A DNA stretch of 9,621 nucleotides from Thermoproteota archaeon (GCA_003661365.1 QMVZ01000049.1:1-9621), one strand, 5' to 3'; positions 1 to 6,821 are shown, counted from the stretch's first letter. Program-made: numbers and translations. The notes: generated from the sequence alone by a model not told the origin.

Positions 1-125
1 TCAAACTCCTGAGTCTTCCAGCGTGTAAGTATAACCGGCTGCTCTCCTAACATGGCATATCTTATGCCAGCTTCTTCTAGGGCCTGTTTAACCTTCTCTA
101 TGAGTTCACCCAATCTTCTCTCCAA
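1..125 (-). CDS. N-terminal part of an unrecognised protein, running off the left edge
   Basis: An open frame reads from a TTG at 125-123 to the window edge with no stop, giving about 41 residues that begin (M)ERRLGELIEKVKQALEEAG and continue IRYAMLGEQPVILTRWK. The start of the peptide is a charged amphipathic helix, followed by a likely beta-strand (PVILTRW), so it looks like real folded protein. The TTG start was chosen because a TATA-like element (CTTTTAA on the minus strand, 152-146) lies about 24 bases upstream, which would give a leaderless mRNA. The frame stays open upstream of 125, so a longer N-terminus cannot be excluded. The gene diverges from the toroid-protein gene at 333. I do not recognise the family; the helix-then-strand pattern is loosely like YbjN-type or chaperone-like domains, but this is a guess. 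Confidence is moderate that it is coding and low for any function. Confidence 0.55.
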   Translation of the reverse strand, partial: MERRLGELIEKVKQALEEAGIRYAMLGEQPVILTRWKTQEF

Positions 126-145
126 TGTTAAATAACAAGCTGTGG

Positions 146-152
146 TTAAAAG
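146..152 (-). promoter_or_regulatory. Candidate TATA box of the left-edge gene
   Basis: CTTTTAA on the minus strand lies about 24 bases upstream of the TTG at 125, the normal archaeal TATA-to-transcription-start distance. It would give a leaderless transcript. There is no GGAGG-like site in front of the TTG, which agrees with that reading. Confidence 0.4.
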
Positions 153-172
153 CTTGACTACCGAGACCTGTC

Positions 173-196
173 TGCATGACCATCGGCGGCCATGCA
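173..196. repeat. Imperfect inverted repeat between divergent promoters
   Basis: TGCATG (173-178) and CATGCA (191-196) form 6-base perfect arms; after one mismatch two more bases pair inward. The element lies between the minus-strand TATA (146-152) and the plus-strand TATA-like stretch (about 201-209), where a regulator of both divergent genes would bind. This is inferred from position and symmetry only. Confidence 0.35.
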
Positions 197-332
197 ATAC
201 AATATTTTAGATCTTAACTGAACATGTTGATTGAAGGTGTTAGTAATGGGATGGCGCTTGGAACCCATGTTTTTTTGGATTATTAGGTCTGTTAATTATT
301 GGCTGACTGAGATAATCTTTTTGGGGATTGCA

Positions 333-1223
333 ATGAGCTTTTTCAAGGTATTTGGCAAGAAAGAAGAAAAGGAGGAAGGAGAAGTGGTAACCAAAAAACT
401 AAGGCCATCCCTTGATACAAACTTGGCGATAGAATTTGTCAGGAAAAACGGTAATCAGGAGCAGAAGGAGAGGCTTGAATGTATCTTAACTGGAAAAAAG
501 GCCAGCGATGAGAGATTGACCTCCTTCCTAGAGATTCAGAATCCTGATGGTGGTTTCCCTTATGGTTTCCAAAAGGGAAGACCAAGTAGTATTATGGATA
601 CTCTTTTGGCATTGGTAAGATTAGAAGATTACAACGCTCTCGATCATGAGAGCGTGGATAGAATAACTCGTTTCCTCTTTTCAATTCAAAATAGCGATGG
701 CAGCTGGGAGGAATCAGCCATCATAGAGCAGTTCAATCCTCCTTCTTGGATGAAGCCTGGAGATCTGAAAGCGAGAGTTTTGACCACAGCATATACCTCT
801 TTCTGGCTTGCAAAGCTCAACTACCTAGATAGAGATGAATTACATGAAGCAATGGACTTCCTAATGAGATTCGTTCACCCGGATGGCCACTTTTATGGAT
901 TCCTTCATACAAATTGGATAGGGGCTTCTTTCTTAGCTATGATGCTTGGAAAGGATCACTGGGCAGTGAGGGGAGCACTATCCTACCTCAGAGACGTACC
1001 AGTAGATTCTTGGGTTCCATCTCAGCTTGGATGGTTGCTTTGGAGCCTTACAAGTGCTGGATTTAGCGCAAGAGATCCCGAGATTAAATACTTCCTCTCG
1101 ATTCTCAACAGGAAACAGTGGGAAGACGGCTCGTTTGAGTCAGAAGACAAAGGCATGGAAGTAGAAACCACGATCGAAATCATTAAAGCTTTGAAATTTC
1201 TTGGTTTAATTGAAAAGGCTTAA
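333..1223 (+). CDS. Prenyltransferase/terpene-cyclase-type alpha/alpha-toroid repeat protein
   Basis: This 296-residue protein contains repeated helical-hairpin signatures of the prenyltransferase/squalene-oxidase repeat family: QNPDGGF (residues 69-75), QNSDGSW (119-125), HPDGHF (182-187) and KQWEDGSF (261-268), each next to Leu/Ala-rich helices. Proteins of this type fold as an alpha/alpha barrel. I see no DxDD cyclase motif and no complete prenyltransferase zinc site, so an enzymatic role is unproven. The ATG at 333 was chosen because MSFFKVFGKKEEKEEG is a typical soluble N-terminus and a TATA-like TTAATTATT lies about 25-30 bases upstream. Two upstream in-frame starts exist: ATG 246, with a good AGGTG site at 235-239 and a TATA-like element near 201-209, and TTG 231. 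Either would add a hydrophobic segment (WIIRSVNYWLTEIIFLGIAM) that could be a membrane anchor. The 3' end overlaps the convergent phosphodiesterase gene by 4 bases. Coding confidence is high; start and function are uncertain. Confidence 0.85.
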   Translation: MSFFKVFGKKEEKEEGEVVTKKLRPSLDTNLAIEFVRKNGNQEQKERLECILTGKKASDERLTSFLEIQNPDGGFPYGFQKGRPSSIMDTLLALVRLEDYNALDHESVDRITRFLFSIQNSDGSWEESAIIEQFNPPSWMKPGDLKARVLTTAYTSFWLAKLNYLDRDELHEAMDFLMRFVHPDGHFYGFLHTNWIGASFLAMMLGKDHWAVRGALSYLRDVPVDSWVPSQLGWLLWSLTSAGFSARDPEIKYFLSILNRKQWEDGSFESEDKGMEVETTIEIIKALKFLGLIEKA

Positions 1224-1720
1224 ATTTCAACTATTTCCGCTTCTAAATTCTCCAGATCAACTAATGCAATAGTTTTTCTTTTTGTTAATTTCCCACATGC
1301 TTCTCCAGGGTTAACCAGGAGAGATTTCCTCCTTTCTACAATAGGTGAGTGAGTGTGGCCAAACATAACAAGGTCATATTCTCCACTATCCGCCAAAATC
1401 CTTGCAACCTTCTCTGTGAGGGATAAACTTCCAAATCCATGGAATGCGAGAAGTCTTCTACCTGATAGAGTCAATTCTACAGGAGCAGTGTGAACTCTTA
1501 ATCCAAGCTCAATACCTAACTTCGCAACAAGAGCCTCTCCTTCATTATTGCCCCAGAGAAGATCTACTCTGCTCTCCCATTTTGCTAGCTCTCTGAGAGC
1601 AAACGGAGAAACTAAATCTCCTAAGTGAAAGATGGACTCAACTTTTTCCCTTGAGAAAACTTCTAAAGCTGATTTAATGGAATTTAGATCGTCATGGGTG
1701 TCTGATATTACGCCTATCAT
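1220..1720 (-). CDS. MJ0936/YfcE-like metallophosphoesterase
   Basis: This 166-residue cytosolic protein carries all the calcineurin-like phosphoesterase motifs in order: DTH (D7, H9), GD (D35), GNN (N58), a lone H at 94 (AFHG) and GHTH (H122, H124). These bind two divalent metals. Length and sequence closely match the MJ0936 family of archaeal phosphodiesterases, including the C-terminal NPGEACG segment near 137-143. Family members hydrolyse generic phosphodiesters such as bis-p-nitrophenyl phosphate in vitro, and the natural substrate is usually unknown. The ATG at 1720 is preceded by a strong GGAGGG site (about 1727-1733 on the minus strand) inside the nadE 3' end. The gene overlaps nadE by 29 bases, so the two are likely co-transcribed and translationally coupled. 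A role in nucleotide or cofactor housekeeping would fit the neighbours but is inference only. Confidence 0.93.
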   Translation of the reverse strand: MIGVISDTHDDLNSIKSALEVFSREKVESIFHLGDLVSPFALRELAKWESRVDLLWGNNEGEALVAKLGIELGLRVHTAPVELTLSGRRLLAFHGFGSLSLTEKVARILADSGEYDLVMFGHTHSPIVERRKSLLVNPGEACGKLTKRKTIALVDLENLEAEIVEI

Positions 1721-2537
1721 CTTGTTTCCCTCCTTCCTGCTCTAAACTTATGGGTGCTAATGGAGGCATCTCTCTTTTATGCTGACTCCTTTCATACATC
1801 CTCAAAACCATAAGAACCTTGTCTTTGCTAAGTCCCGTCTGTTTAGAAGCCTCCATTGCAGAGAGATTAAGGTCAAAGAGTGCATGTAAGATGAGATCGA
1901 TCTCTTCATAGGAAATACCTAACTCCCTTTCAGCCAGATGACCCTTCCAGAGCCTTGGAGAACTTGGCTTTCGGGCTATCTTCTCAGGTATGCCAAGATA
2001 AAGACCTAGCTGTCTGACTTGTGTCTTAAACAGCCTCCCGATAGGCAAGAAATCGACTCCACCATCTCCGTATTTGGTGAAATAACCTATTAGAAGCTCG
2101 CTTCTGTCTCCAGAGCCAGCCACTAGGTAATTTAACGAGTTAGCGTAGTAGTAAAGTATCGTCATCCTTATCCTGGGCTTAAGATTACCTTCTGCCAGTA
2201 CATCTTTTGCTTTGGGCAGGAGATCTAAGTACCTTTTAACTATCGTAGAGATCTCAATCTCTTCCCATCTTATGCCAAGCAGATTTACTAACTCTCTAGC
2301 ATCATCTAGGTCTTCCTTTGGTGTGACACCTTCTTCCGGTAATAATAGGCCTAGAACATTGTTTCTCCCCAGTGCTCGAACCATAAGGGCTGCTGTAGTG
2401 CTGGAGTCCACTCCACCACTTATTCCAATAACTACGCCCTTGGCTCCAGCCTTTCTGATGAACTCCTTGGTGAATTCACAGATGGACTCGGTAACTTTCT
2501 TAGAATCTATTTTAAGGGAATCTAATGTTAGCATCAT
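1692..2537 (-). CDS. nadE: NH3-dependent NAD(+) synthetase
   Basis: NadE converts nicotinate adenine dinucleotide (deamido-NAD), ATP and ammonia to NAD, the last step of NAD synthesis, in the cytosol. The 281-residue protein shows the PP-loop ATP pyrophosphatase motif SGGVDSS (residues 40-46), KPRIRM (120-125), GSGDRSEL (141-148), GYFTKYGDGGVD (151-162), PSSPRLW (191-197) and a late HKR (253-255). There is no glutaminase (nitrilase) domain, so it is the ammonia-using form. About 20 residues after the usual end (ISLEQEGG onward) lie over the start of the phosphodiesterase gene. The ATG at 2537 follows the ATPase stop by 30 bases. A TATA-like TATTTTTAAC (2565-2556) sits about 24 bases upstream, so an internal leaderless promoter may add to read-through from the transporter genes. 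An ATG directly follows at 2534. Identification is firm. Confidence 0.96.
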   Translation of the reverse strand: MMLTLDSLKIDSKKVTESICEFTKEFIRKAGAKGVVIGISGGVDSSTTAALMVRALGRNNVLGLLLPEEGVTPKEDLDDARELVNLLGIRWEEIEISTIVKRYLDLLPKAKDVLAEGNLKPRIRMTILYYYANSLNYLVAGSGDRSELLIGYFTKYGDGGVDFLPIGRLFKTQVRQLGLYLGIPEKIARKPSSPRLWKGHLAERELGISYEEIDLILHALFDLNLSAMEASKQTGLSKDKVLMVLRMYERSQHKREMPPLAPISLEQEGGKQDDRRNIRHP

Positions 2538-2555
2538 TGAAATGCCTAGGACGAT

Positions 2556-2565
2556 GTTAAAAATA
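2556..2565 (-). promoter_or_regulatory. Candidate internal TATA box for nadE
   Basis: TATTTTTAAC on the minus strand lies in the 30-base gap after the ATPase gene, centred about 24 bases from the nadE ATG. No convincing Shine-Dalgarno site is present in front of nadE, which favours a leaderless message from this site. Spacing and base content are the only evidence. Confidence 0.35.
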
Positions 2566-2567
2566 CA

Positions 2568-3563
2568 TCACTCACATGGTATGAAGACTGGATTTGTGGG
2601 CTTGAACCTTATCTTGGGGCCCGGTCTTTCCTTCCAAAGAACCTCTACTTCCTTGCCATCTATAACTACTATTAGTCTGTATCCAAGTCTGGAGAATGAG
2701 ATGGCCTTTACCTCTCCTTCAAACCCTTTATCAGAGGGCTCAACCTCTTCCGGGTAAAAGGCAAGCAGAATTTCGTCTTCCTTTCTGTCAAACTCTAAAA
2801 CTTGTTCCCCAATTTTATACTTGAATGAGCCGACTTTCTTCAATCTAAGGACATTTGCACCAAGAAATCTTGCTGCAAACTCGCTTCTAGGATCTCTAAC
2901 TACTTTCTCAGACGGTCCATCTCTAATGATCCTTCCATCCCTCATTATTGCAAGCTTGTCTGCTATGGCTAATGCTTCCGCCTGATCGTGTGTGACGTGT
3001 ATAGCTGTAAAGCCCCATTCGTCGTGAAGCCTTCTGACCTCCCAAAGCAATTGTTCCCTTAGCCTTGCGTCAAGGGCTCCAAATGGTTCGTCCAATAACA
3101 ATATTGAAGGGTTTGGGGCTAACGCCCTTGCTAAAGCCACTCTTTGCTGTTGACCTCCGGAAAGCTGGTGGGGATATCTTCTCTCAAGACCTTCTAATCT
3201 AAGGAGCCTTATTAGGTTCATTGCACGCTCTTTTGCCTCTTCAGCTCCGTATCCTCTAGCAATAAGCCCAAAAGCGACGTTATCTAAAACAGTAAGATGG
3301 GGAAAAAGGGCTAAATCTTGGAAAACCATCCCGATGTTCCTATCCTTGGGTGGGAGGTCAGTTATATCTCTGCCATCAAATAAAACCCTCCCAGAGTCGG
3401 GAACCTCAAGACCAGCTATTATCCTCAACAATGTTGTCTTTCCGCAACCACTAGGTCCAACAACTGCTGTTATGCTCCCATCTGGAACCGTTAGGCTAAC
3501 TTCATCAAGCGCAAGGGTCGTCCCAAACCTCTTCGTCACGCCAATTAGCCTAACCTCGACCAT
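2568..3563 (-). CDS. thiQ: ABC transporter ATPase, thiamine importer (ThiQ-like, with extra C-terminal domain)
   Basis: This 331-residue cytoplasmic subunit powers the importer encoded upstream. The nucleotide-binding domain (about 1-235) has Walker A GPSGCGKTT (36-44), Q-loop Q82, signature LSGGQQQ (134-140), Walker B ILLLDEP (154-160), D-loop GALD (162-165) and switch histidine H192 (THD). Residues about 236-331 form a beta-rich C-terminal region with short KVGSF, EGEV and GKEVEV segments, like the TOBE/MOBE regulatory domains of FbpC/PotA/CysA-type ATPases. E. coli ThiQ, about 230 residues as I recall, lacks this region. The ATG at 3563 follows the permease stop by 3 bases, and a GGAG site lies inside the permease 3' end, so the two are translated together. 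The thiamine assignment rests on the adjacent ThiB-like binding protein; by sequence alone this could be any iron/polyamine/sulfate-type ATPase. Confidence 0.88.
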   Translation of the reverse strand: MVEVRLIGVTKRFGTTLALDEVSLTVPDGSITAVVGPSGCGKTTLLRIIAGLEVPDSGRVLFDGRDITDLPPKDRNIGMVFQDLALFPHLTVLDNVAFGLIARGYGAEEAKERAMNLIRLLRLEGLERRYPHQLSGGQQQRVALARALAPNPSILLLDEPFGALDARLREQLLWEVRRLHDEWGFTAIHVTHDQAEALAIADKLAIMRDGRIIRDGPSEKVVRDPRSEFAARFLGANVLRLKKVGSFKYKIGEQVLEFDRKEDEILLAFYPEEVEPSDKGFEGEVKAISFSRLGYRLIVVIDGKEVEVLWKERPGPKIRFKPTNPVFIPCE

Positions 3564-3566
3564 GGC

Positions 3567-5123
3567 TCATCTCCTGGTCCATTTCATTCTTTTCTCTACT
3601 AATCCTTGGAGTCCCAGTAAAGTCCAAGTCAAAAGACAGACGAGAACGGATATTGCTGTTGCTTCTTGAAATCTCCTCACACCAGAATACTTTAGAGCTG
3701 CAACAGTTAAAGTCTGAGTTTCTGGCGTAGAGAGGAGGGCTACTGCAGAAGTCTCAGAAATCGACATGGCAAACGCATAAAAACCTCCTACTAGTATGGA
3801 GGGCAGGATCAGCGGTAAAAGTACCTTAAACGTAGCATCCAATCTATCTAACCCCAGAGTCTCTGCAGCTTCCAAAAATACTGGATCTATAGCGGAAGCT
3901 CCCGCCTCTAGGCTTCTAAAAGTGAAAGGAGCTGAAATGAGGAAATGACTGGAAGTTATGAGGATCCAACCTGGAATTTGGAACTTACTTCCAATGGAAT
4001 AAAGGCCAAGAGCCAAGCTTATAGAGGAGGTTCCCAATGGAAGAAGCGATATCAGCATTCCAAGATTCTTTATCCTTGGGACAGAAGATATTAGAAGGCT
4101 AGCCATAACTAAAGTAATTAGTGAAGTCATTGTAGCAAAGAAAAGGCTATTTATCAGAGAGTTTAAGGGAGAGGATCCCAAAGAGGGATCAAAGCCAGGC
4201 GAGAGAACCTTAAAGTATATCCTAGGGGAAAACTCATCTGTCAAGGGATTGAAAAGAGACCTGTATGCTAGGTACGTGACAGGATATAAGGCTAGGCAAG
4301 CCATGATGCAGTAATATACCAAGAGAGCCGTGTGAATAGGATCCTTTGGGAGGTTCTTTCTCAACCTCGCTTCTTTGGATCTAGCTGCGGGCAAAGACCT
4401 CAAGGCTATTAAGGAAATGAAACCAGTAACTCCAAGCTGAAGAATTGCTGCGCCAGAAGCAAGTCCTCTGTCTAGAAACACCTTGTACAAGGAGTAAATT
4501 TCAACCTCTAAAGTTCTATAGCGGGGCCCTCCTAGAAGGAGAGGTATGGCAAAGCTTGTAAAGCAAAGGACAAACGTTAGTGTGAATGAATAGATGATGC
4601 CTCTTAGCACAAGGGGTAATACCACGGCCCTGAGCTTAAACCAATAACTGGCTCCCAAAGTGTCGGCGGCCTCCTCCATGTCAGTGCTTATGGAGCTTAA
4701 TGTTGCTGAGAGTATCTGAGAACACATTCCGAAGTTGAAGTAAGCATGTGCAGCGATTATCGATGGCCATCCAGAGGGGACTATTCCTTTGCGAGAGAGT
4801 AAAAGGAATGAAAGAGCTACTGAGATCGTTGGCAGCGTAAATGGCATGGTAACAAGGACCTTCAAAACTTTTCTACCCCTAAAATCGTATGTCGCATCAA
4901 GATAAGCCATTGGTATTGCTAGCACTACAGAAAAGAGTGCGCTAGCAAACGCTTGAAGGAAAGAAAAGTGAAAAGCCCTTCCTATGGCTCTGTCTCTTAT
5001 GGCTTCAGGCAAAGAAGGAATACCTCGCAGCAACAGGCCGAAAGAACTAGCTCCCCACAAACCTAGCAATAGCGCTATGGAGATTATGCCAAGCTTGGAA
5101 ACTATGGATCCCTTTCCTGGCAA
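3567..5123 (-). CDS. thiP: ABC transporter permease, fused two-domain (ThiP-like)
   Basis: This 518-residue integral membrane protein is made of two tandem binding-protein-dependent permease halves, as in E. coli ThiP (about 536 residues) and FbpB. Hydrophobic segments begin at about 11-32, 55-75, 88-110, 120-140, 172-198 and 225-243 in the first half, and 264-288, 322-346, 354-375, 385-402, 436-456 and 488-506 in the second, about 12 in all. Each half has an EAA loop that contacts the ATPase: EEAADTLGAS (150-159) and LEAAETLGLD (417-426). The start is TTG at 5123: an in-frame TAA lies four codons upstream, no other start falls between, and a GAGG site at 5135-5132 has 8-base spacing. The 89-base gap to the binding-protein gene holds a pyrimidine-rich tract and TATA-like sequences, so expression may be partly separate. 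Solute specificity is inferred from ThiB. Confidence 0.88.
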   Translation of the reverse strand: MPGKGSIVSKLGIISIALLLGLWGASSFGLLLRGIPSLPEAIRDRAIGRAFHFSFLQAFASALFSVVLAIPMAYLDATYDFRGRKVLKVLVTMPFTLPTISVALSFLLLSRKGIVPSGWPSIIAAHAYFNFGMCSQILSATLSSISTDMEEAADTLGASYWFKLRAVVLPLVLRGIIYSFTLTFVLCFTSFAIPLLLGGPRYRTLEVEIYSLYKVFLDRGLASGAAILQLGVTGFISLIALRSLPAARSKEARLRKNLPKDPIHTALLVYYCIMACLALYPVTYLAYRSLFNPLTDEFSPRIYFKVLSPGFDPSLGSSPLNSLINSLFFATMTSLITLVMASLLISSVPRIKNLGMLISLLPLGTSSISLALGLYSIGSKFQIPGWILITSSHFLISAPFTFRSLEAGASAIDPVFLEAAETLGLDRLDATFKVLLPLILPSILVGGFYAFAMSISETSAVALLSTPETQTLTVAALKYSGVRRFQEATAISVLVCLLTWTLLGLQGLVEKRMKWTRR

Positions 5124-5152
5124 CCCACCTGCCTCTTAACACCTAGTCCTGA

Positions 5153-5191
5153 GATAAAAGGTAGAATAATGGTGTTTCCAAATTATAAAAA
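5153..5191 (-). promoter_or_regulatory. T-rich tract and TATA-like elements between thiB and thiP
   Basis: Downstream of the thiB stop the minus strand reads through C/T runs ending CCCCTTTTT, then ATAATTT (about 5191-5181), and later CCTTTTATC (5161-5153). Pyrimidine/T runs can terminate archaeal transcripts, and the two AT-rich elements could serve as TATA boxes, with starts near 5160 and 5131. A partial terminator plus re-initiation would let the binding protein be made in excess over the permease. No experiment or alignment backs this. Confidence 0.3.
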
Positions 5192-5212
5192 GGGGAAAAG
5201 GGTAATTAGCTA

Positions 5213-6319
5213 TTAACCTCCAACTACCTCTCGCCAAGCATTCATCCACGATTTTAGGTTTTCTTTGATCTCCTGTTGGGTAAGAATTTCGTTCATTAAG
5301 TTAACTTCAAGGGGGTCAATTGCATACTCCTCGTAAACTTCTGGGAGTTTTGCCTTCGAGTTTGCTGGATACATCCAGTTGTTTAGAGGGATGTGCTCCT
5401 GAATTTCTGGACTAAGGAAGTACTCTATGAACTTCTTAGCGAGATCTTCATGTGGTGCTCCCTTTACGAGGCCTATTCCTTCTATCTGAAGCCATGCCCA
5501 CTCCTTATTTCCATACTCAACCAGTGCAGCTTTATATCTCGTTTCTTGATAGAAATAATATGAATAGGCAGGATCAGTTCCATAGCTGACTACTATAGGT
5601 CTTCCTTGAGCCTCATCAAGGAATATATCGTAGGCATCACCCCAGCTCCCAGCTATTTTCGCATGGTCCTTAATTGAAGACCACCAAGCAGTCCAGTCCT
5701 TTCCCTGCATCTTGTAGGCTGCAATTTGCCATAAAAGAAAGTTTATTCCAGTGCTGCTCACAGTTGGATCCTCAAGAACGAGTTTTGAGGCTAATTCTGG
5801 TTTTAAAAGGTCTTCAAAAGTAAGACCGACCATGTCCTCCGGAGGGATCCTATCACTATCATAAACAAACGCAATCAAACCATAATCATATGCGATCACA
5901 TGATGAGTCGGATCCAATGAATTTATGAGCCATTCTGGGATCTCATCTATGTTTGCTGGAGTGAAGGGCTCTAGAATTCCAGCATCAATTGCCTCGTGTA
6001 TCAGTATGTTGTCTATACCTATGATCACATCCGCTTTTGGAGCGTCCTTCTCTTCCATTAAAACAAGGAGAGCCGTTCTCGCATCATCGAATTCCCTTAT
6101 CTCTACCTTGCAATTGTATTTGGCTTCAAATCCACCATATACTGCCTGAAGGGTTGCATTTGGATCTGTTCCCCACTTCAATAGGCTTTCGTAGGTATAT
6201 ATAACAACTTTTTTCTCTACGGGCTTTTTGAGAATATTTTGGTAAATCCCGTAAGAGATTCCAAGAATTGCAATCACTACAAGTGCTAATGCTAGGATAA
6301 GACGGCCGGACCATTTCAT
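5213..6319 (-). CDS. thiB: Thiamine ABC transporter substrate-binding protein (ThiB/TbpA-like)
   Basis: This 368-residue protein captures thiamine (or its phosphates) outside the cell for the adjacent permease. An N-terminal hydrophobic segment (about 7-26), after positive residues, acts as signal or membrane anchor; there is no lipobox cysteine. The mature part matches remembered E. coli ThiB motifs in order: YTYESLLKWG (41-50, E. coli YTYDS), ADVIIGIDN (96-104, ADVVLGLDN), DYGLIAFVYD (145-154, DYGYFAFVYD), SYGTDPAYSYYF (245-256, SYTTSPAY) and NNWMYP (313-318, GNWMYP). Tyr and Trp in these segments line the thiamine site in TbpA, so the ligand assignment is better than for most ABC systems. 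The ATG at 6319 has GGTG at 6329-6326, and a TATA box (6350-6343) that would give a nearly leaderless mRNA. It is the first gene of the transporter-nadE block. I see no TPP riboswitch upstream. Confidence 0.93.
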   Translation of the reverse strand: MKWSGRLILALALVVIAILGISYGIYQNILKKPVEKKVVIYTYESLLKWGTDPNATLQAVYGGFEAKYNCKVEIREFDDARTALLVLMEEKDAPKADVIIGIDNILIHEAIDAGILEPFTPANIDEIPEWLINSLDPTHHVIAYDYGLIAFVYDSDRIPPEDMVGLTFEDLLKPELASKLVLEDPTVSSTGINFLLWQIAAYKMQGKDWTAWWSSIKDHAKIAGSWGDAYDIFLDEAQGRPIVVSYGTDPAYSYYFYQETRYKAALVEYGNKEWAWLQIEGIGLVKGAPHEDLAKKFIEYFLSPEIQEHIPLNNWMYPANSKAKLPEVYEEYAIDPLEVNLMNEILTQQEIKENLKSWMNAWREVVGG

Positions 6320-6342
6320 ACACTACACCAATAAGATTGACC

Positions 6343-6362
6343 TATATATTAGAAAAAAATTT
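6343..6362 (-). promoter_or_regulatory. Promoter of thiB and the transporter block
   Basis: AATATATA on the minus strand (6350-6343) lies about 26 bases before a start near 6321, just ahead of the thiB ATG. Directly upstream is an A/T tract (seven T then five A when read on the other strand, 6352-6363), which may bend DNA or help binding. The transcript would have only a few leader bases. Confidence 0.5.
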
Positions 6363-6497
6363 TTCCACATACTCTCATCTTAGCATGTATGCGTAAAATC
6401 ATCGTTAGCGCGTGCAGAACAAGGAGACCTGCTTTCTTAGCAAATACTCTAAATTAAGCTCCTCTATTTTTTTGCATGGTCCTTAAGACTTTAGAGC

Positions 6498-6818
6498 TTA
6501 GTCTTCTCTTCTCTCCACAATTATCTTACACTTCGTAGCTATGGCAGCAATTACACCAAGAGCCGCCATCCAGGGAGCAAGAATCGCTCCAATTACGCCA
6601 ACTGTTGCGGGTATCTCCAAAAGGGTTTTTCCTTCTTCATTCTTGACTATTATCCTAATTACATTCCCTTCATGGATTAGTTCCTTAACCTTTGCAACAA
6701 GATCGTCAGCTGAAACTGAAAACTCCTCCTTTGAAACCTTCTTTAATGGCTCTCCACAATGAGGGCAATAGTTCATGTCTTCTTCTACATCTTTCCCACA
6801 TCTAGGACACTGTTTCAT
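6498..6818 (-). CDS. Zinc-ribbon protein with DUF4342-like domain
   Basis: This 106-residue protein has two parts. Residues 1-25 form a rubredoxin-like zinc ribbon with CPRCG (C4, C7) and CPHCG (C18, C21). Residues about 36-103 match the pattern I recall for DUF4342: a VKELIHEGNVIRIIVKN segment (44-60), then TLLEIP (65-70), a Gly/Ala-rich hydrophobic stretch (about 72-95, TVGVIGAILAPWMAALGVIA) and a final KCKIIVER strand. The hydrophobic stretch is long enough to dip into or cross a membrane, so membrane association is possible. The family has no established function to my knowledge. The ATG at 6818 is the only sensible start, though no Shine-Dalgarno site precedes it. A 16-base palindrome sits 3 bases upstream, and operator-like repeats surround the probable TATA box further up, so the gene appears tightly controlled. 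It points the same way as thiB, 178 bases away, but thiB has its own promoter. Confidence 0.85.
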   Translation of the reverse strand: MKQCPRCGKDVEEDMNYCPHCGEPLKKVSKEEFSVSADDLVAKVKELIHEGNVIRIIVKNEEGKTLLEIPATVGVIGAILAPWMAALGVIAAIATKCKIIVERRED

Positions 6819-6821
6819 AAT

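Noticed and set aside
2212..2757. 181-codon plus-strand frame
   Set aside because: It lies antisense to nadE and the ATPase C-terminus, both strongly supported; its Ser/Thr/Pro-rich composition is typical of a shadow frame.
3334..3669. 111-codon plus-strand frame
   Set aside because: Antisense to the ATPase N-terminus and permease C-terminus, with no promoter or ribosome site of its own.
6126..6323. 65-codon minus-strand frame overlapping the start of thiB
   Set aside because: It is another frame of the well-supported thiB 5' end and shows no recognisable protein pattern.
6320..6497. TPP riboswitch in front of thiB
   Set aside because: The conserved CUGAGA and ACCUGAUC-type segments are absent on the minus strand, and the TATA position leaves only a few leader bases.
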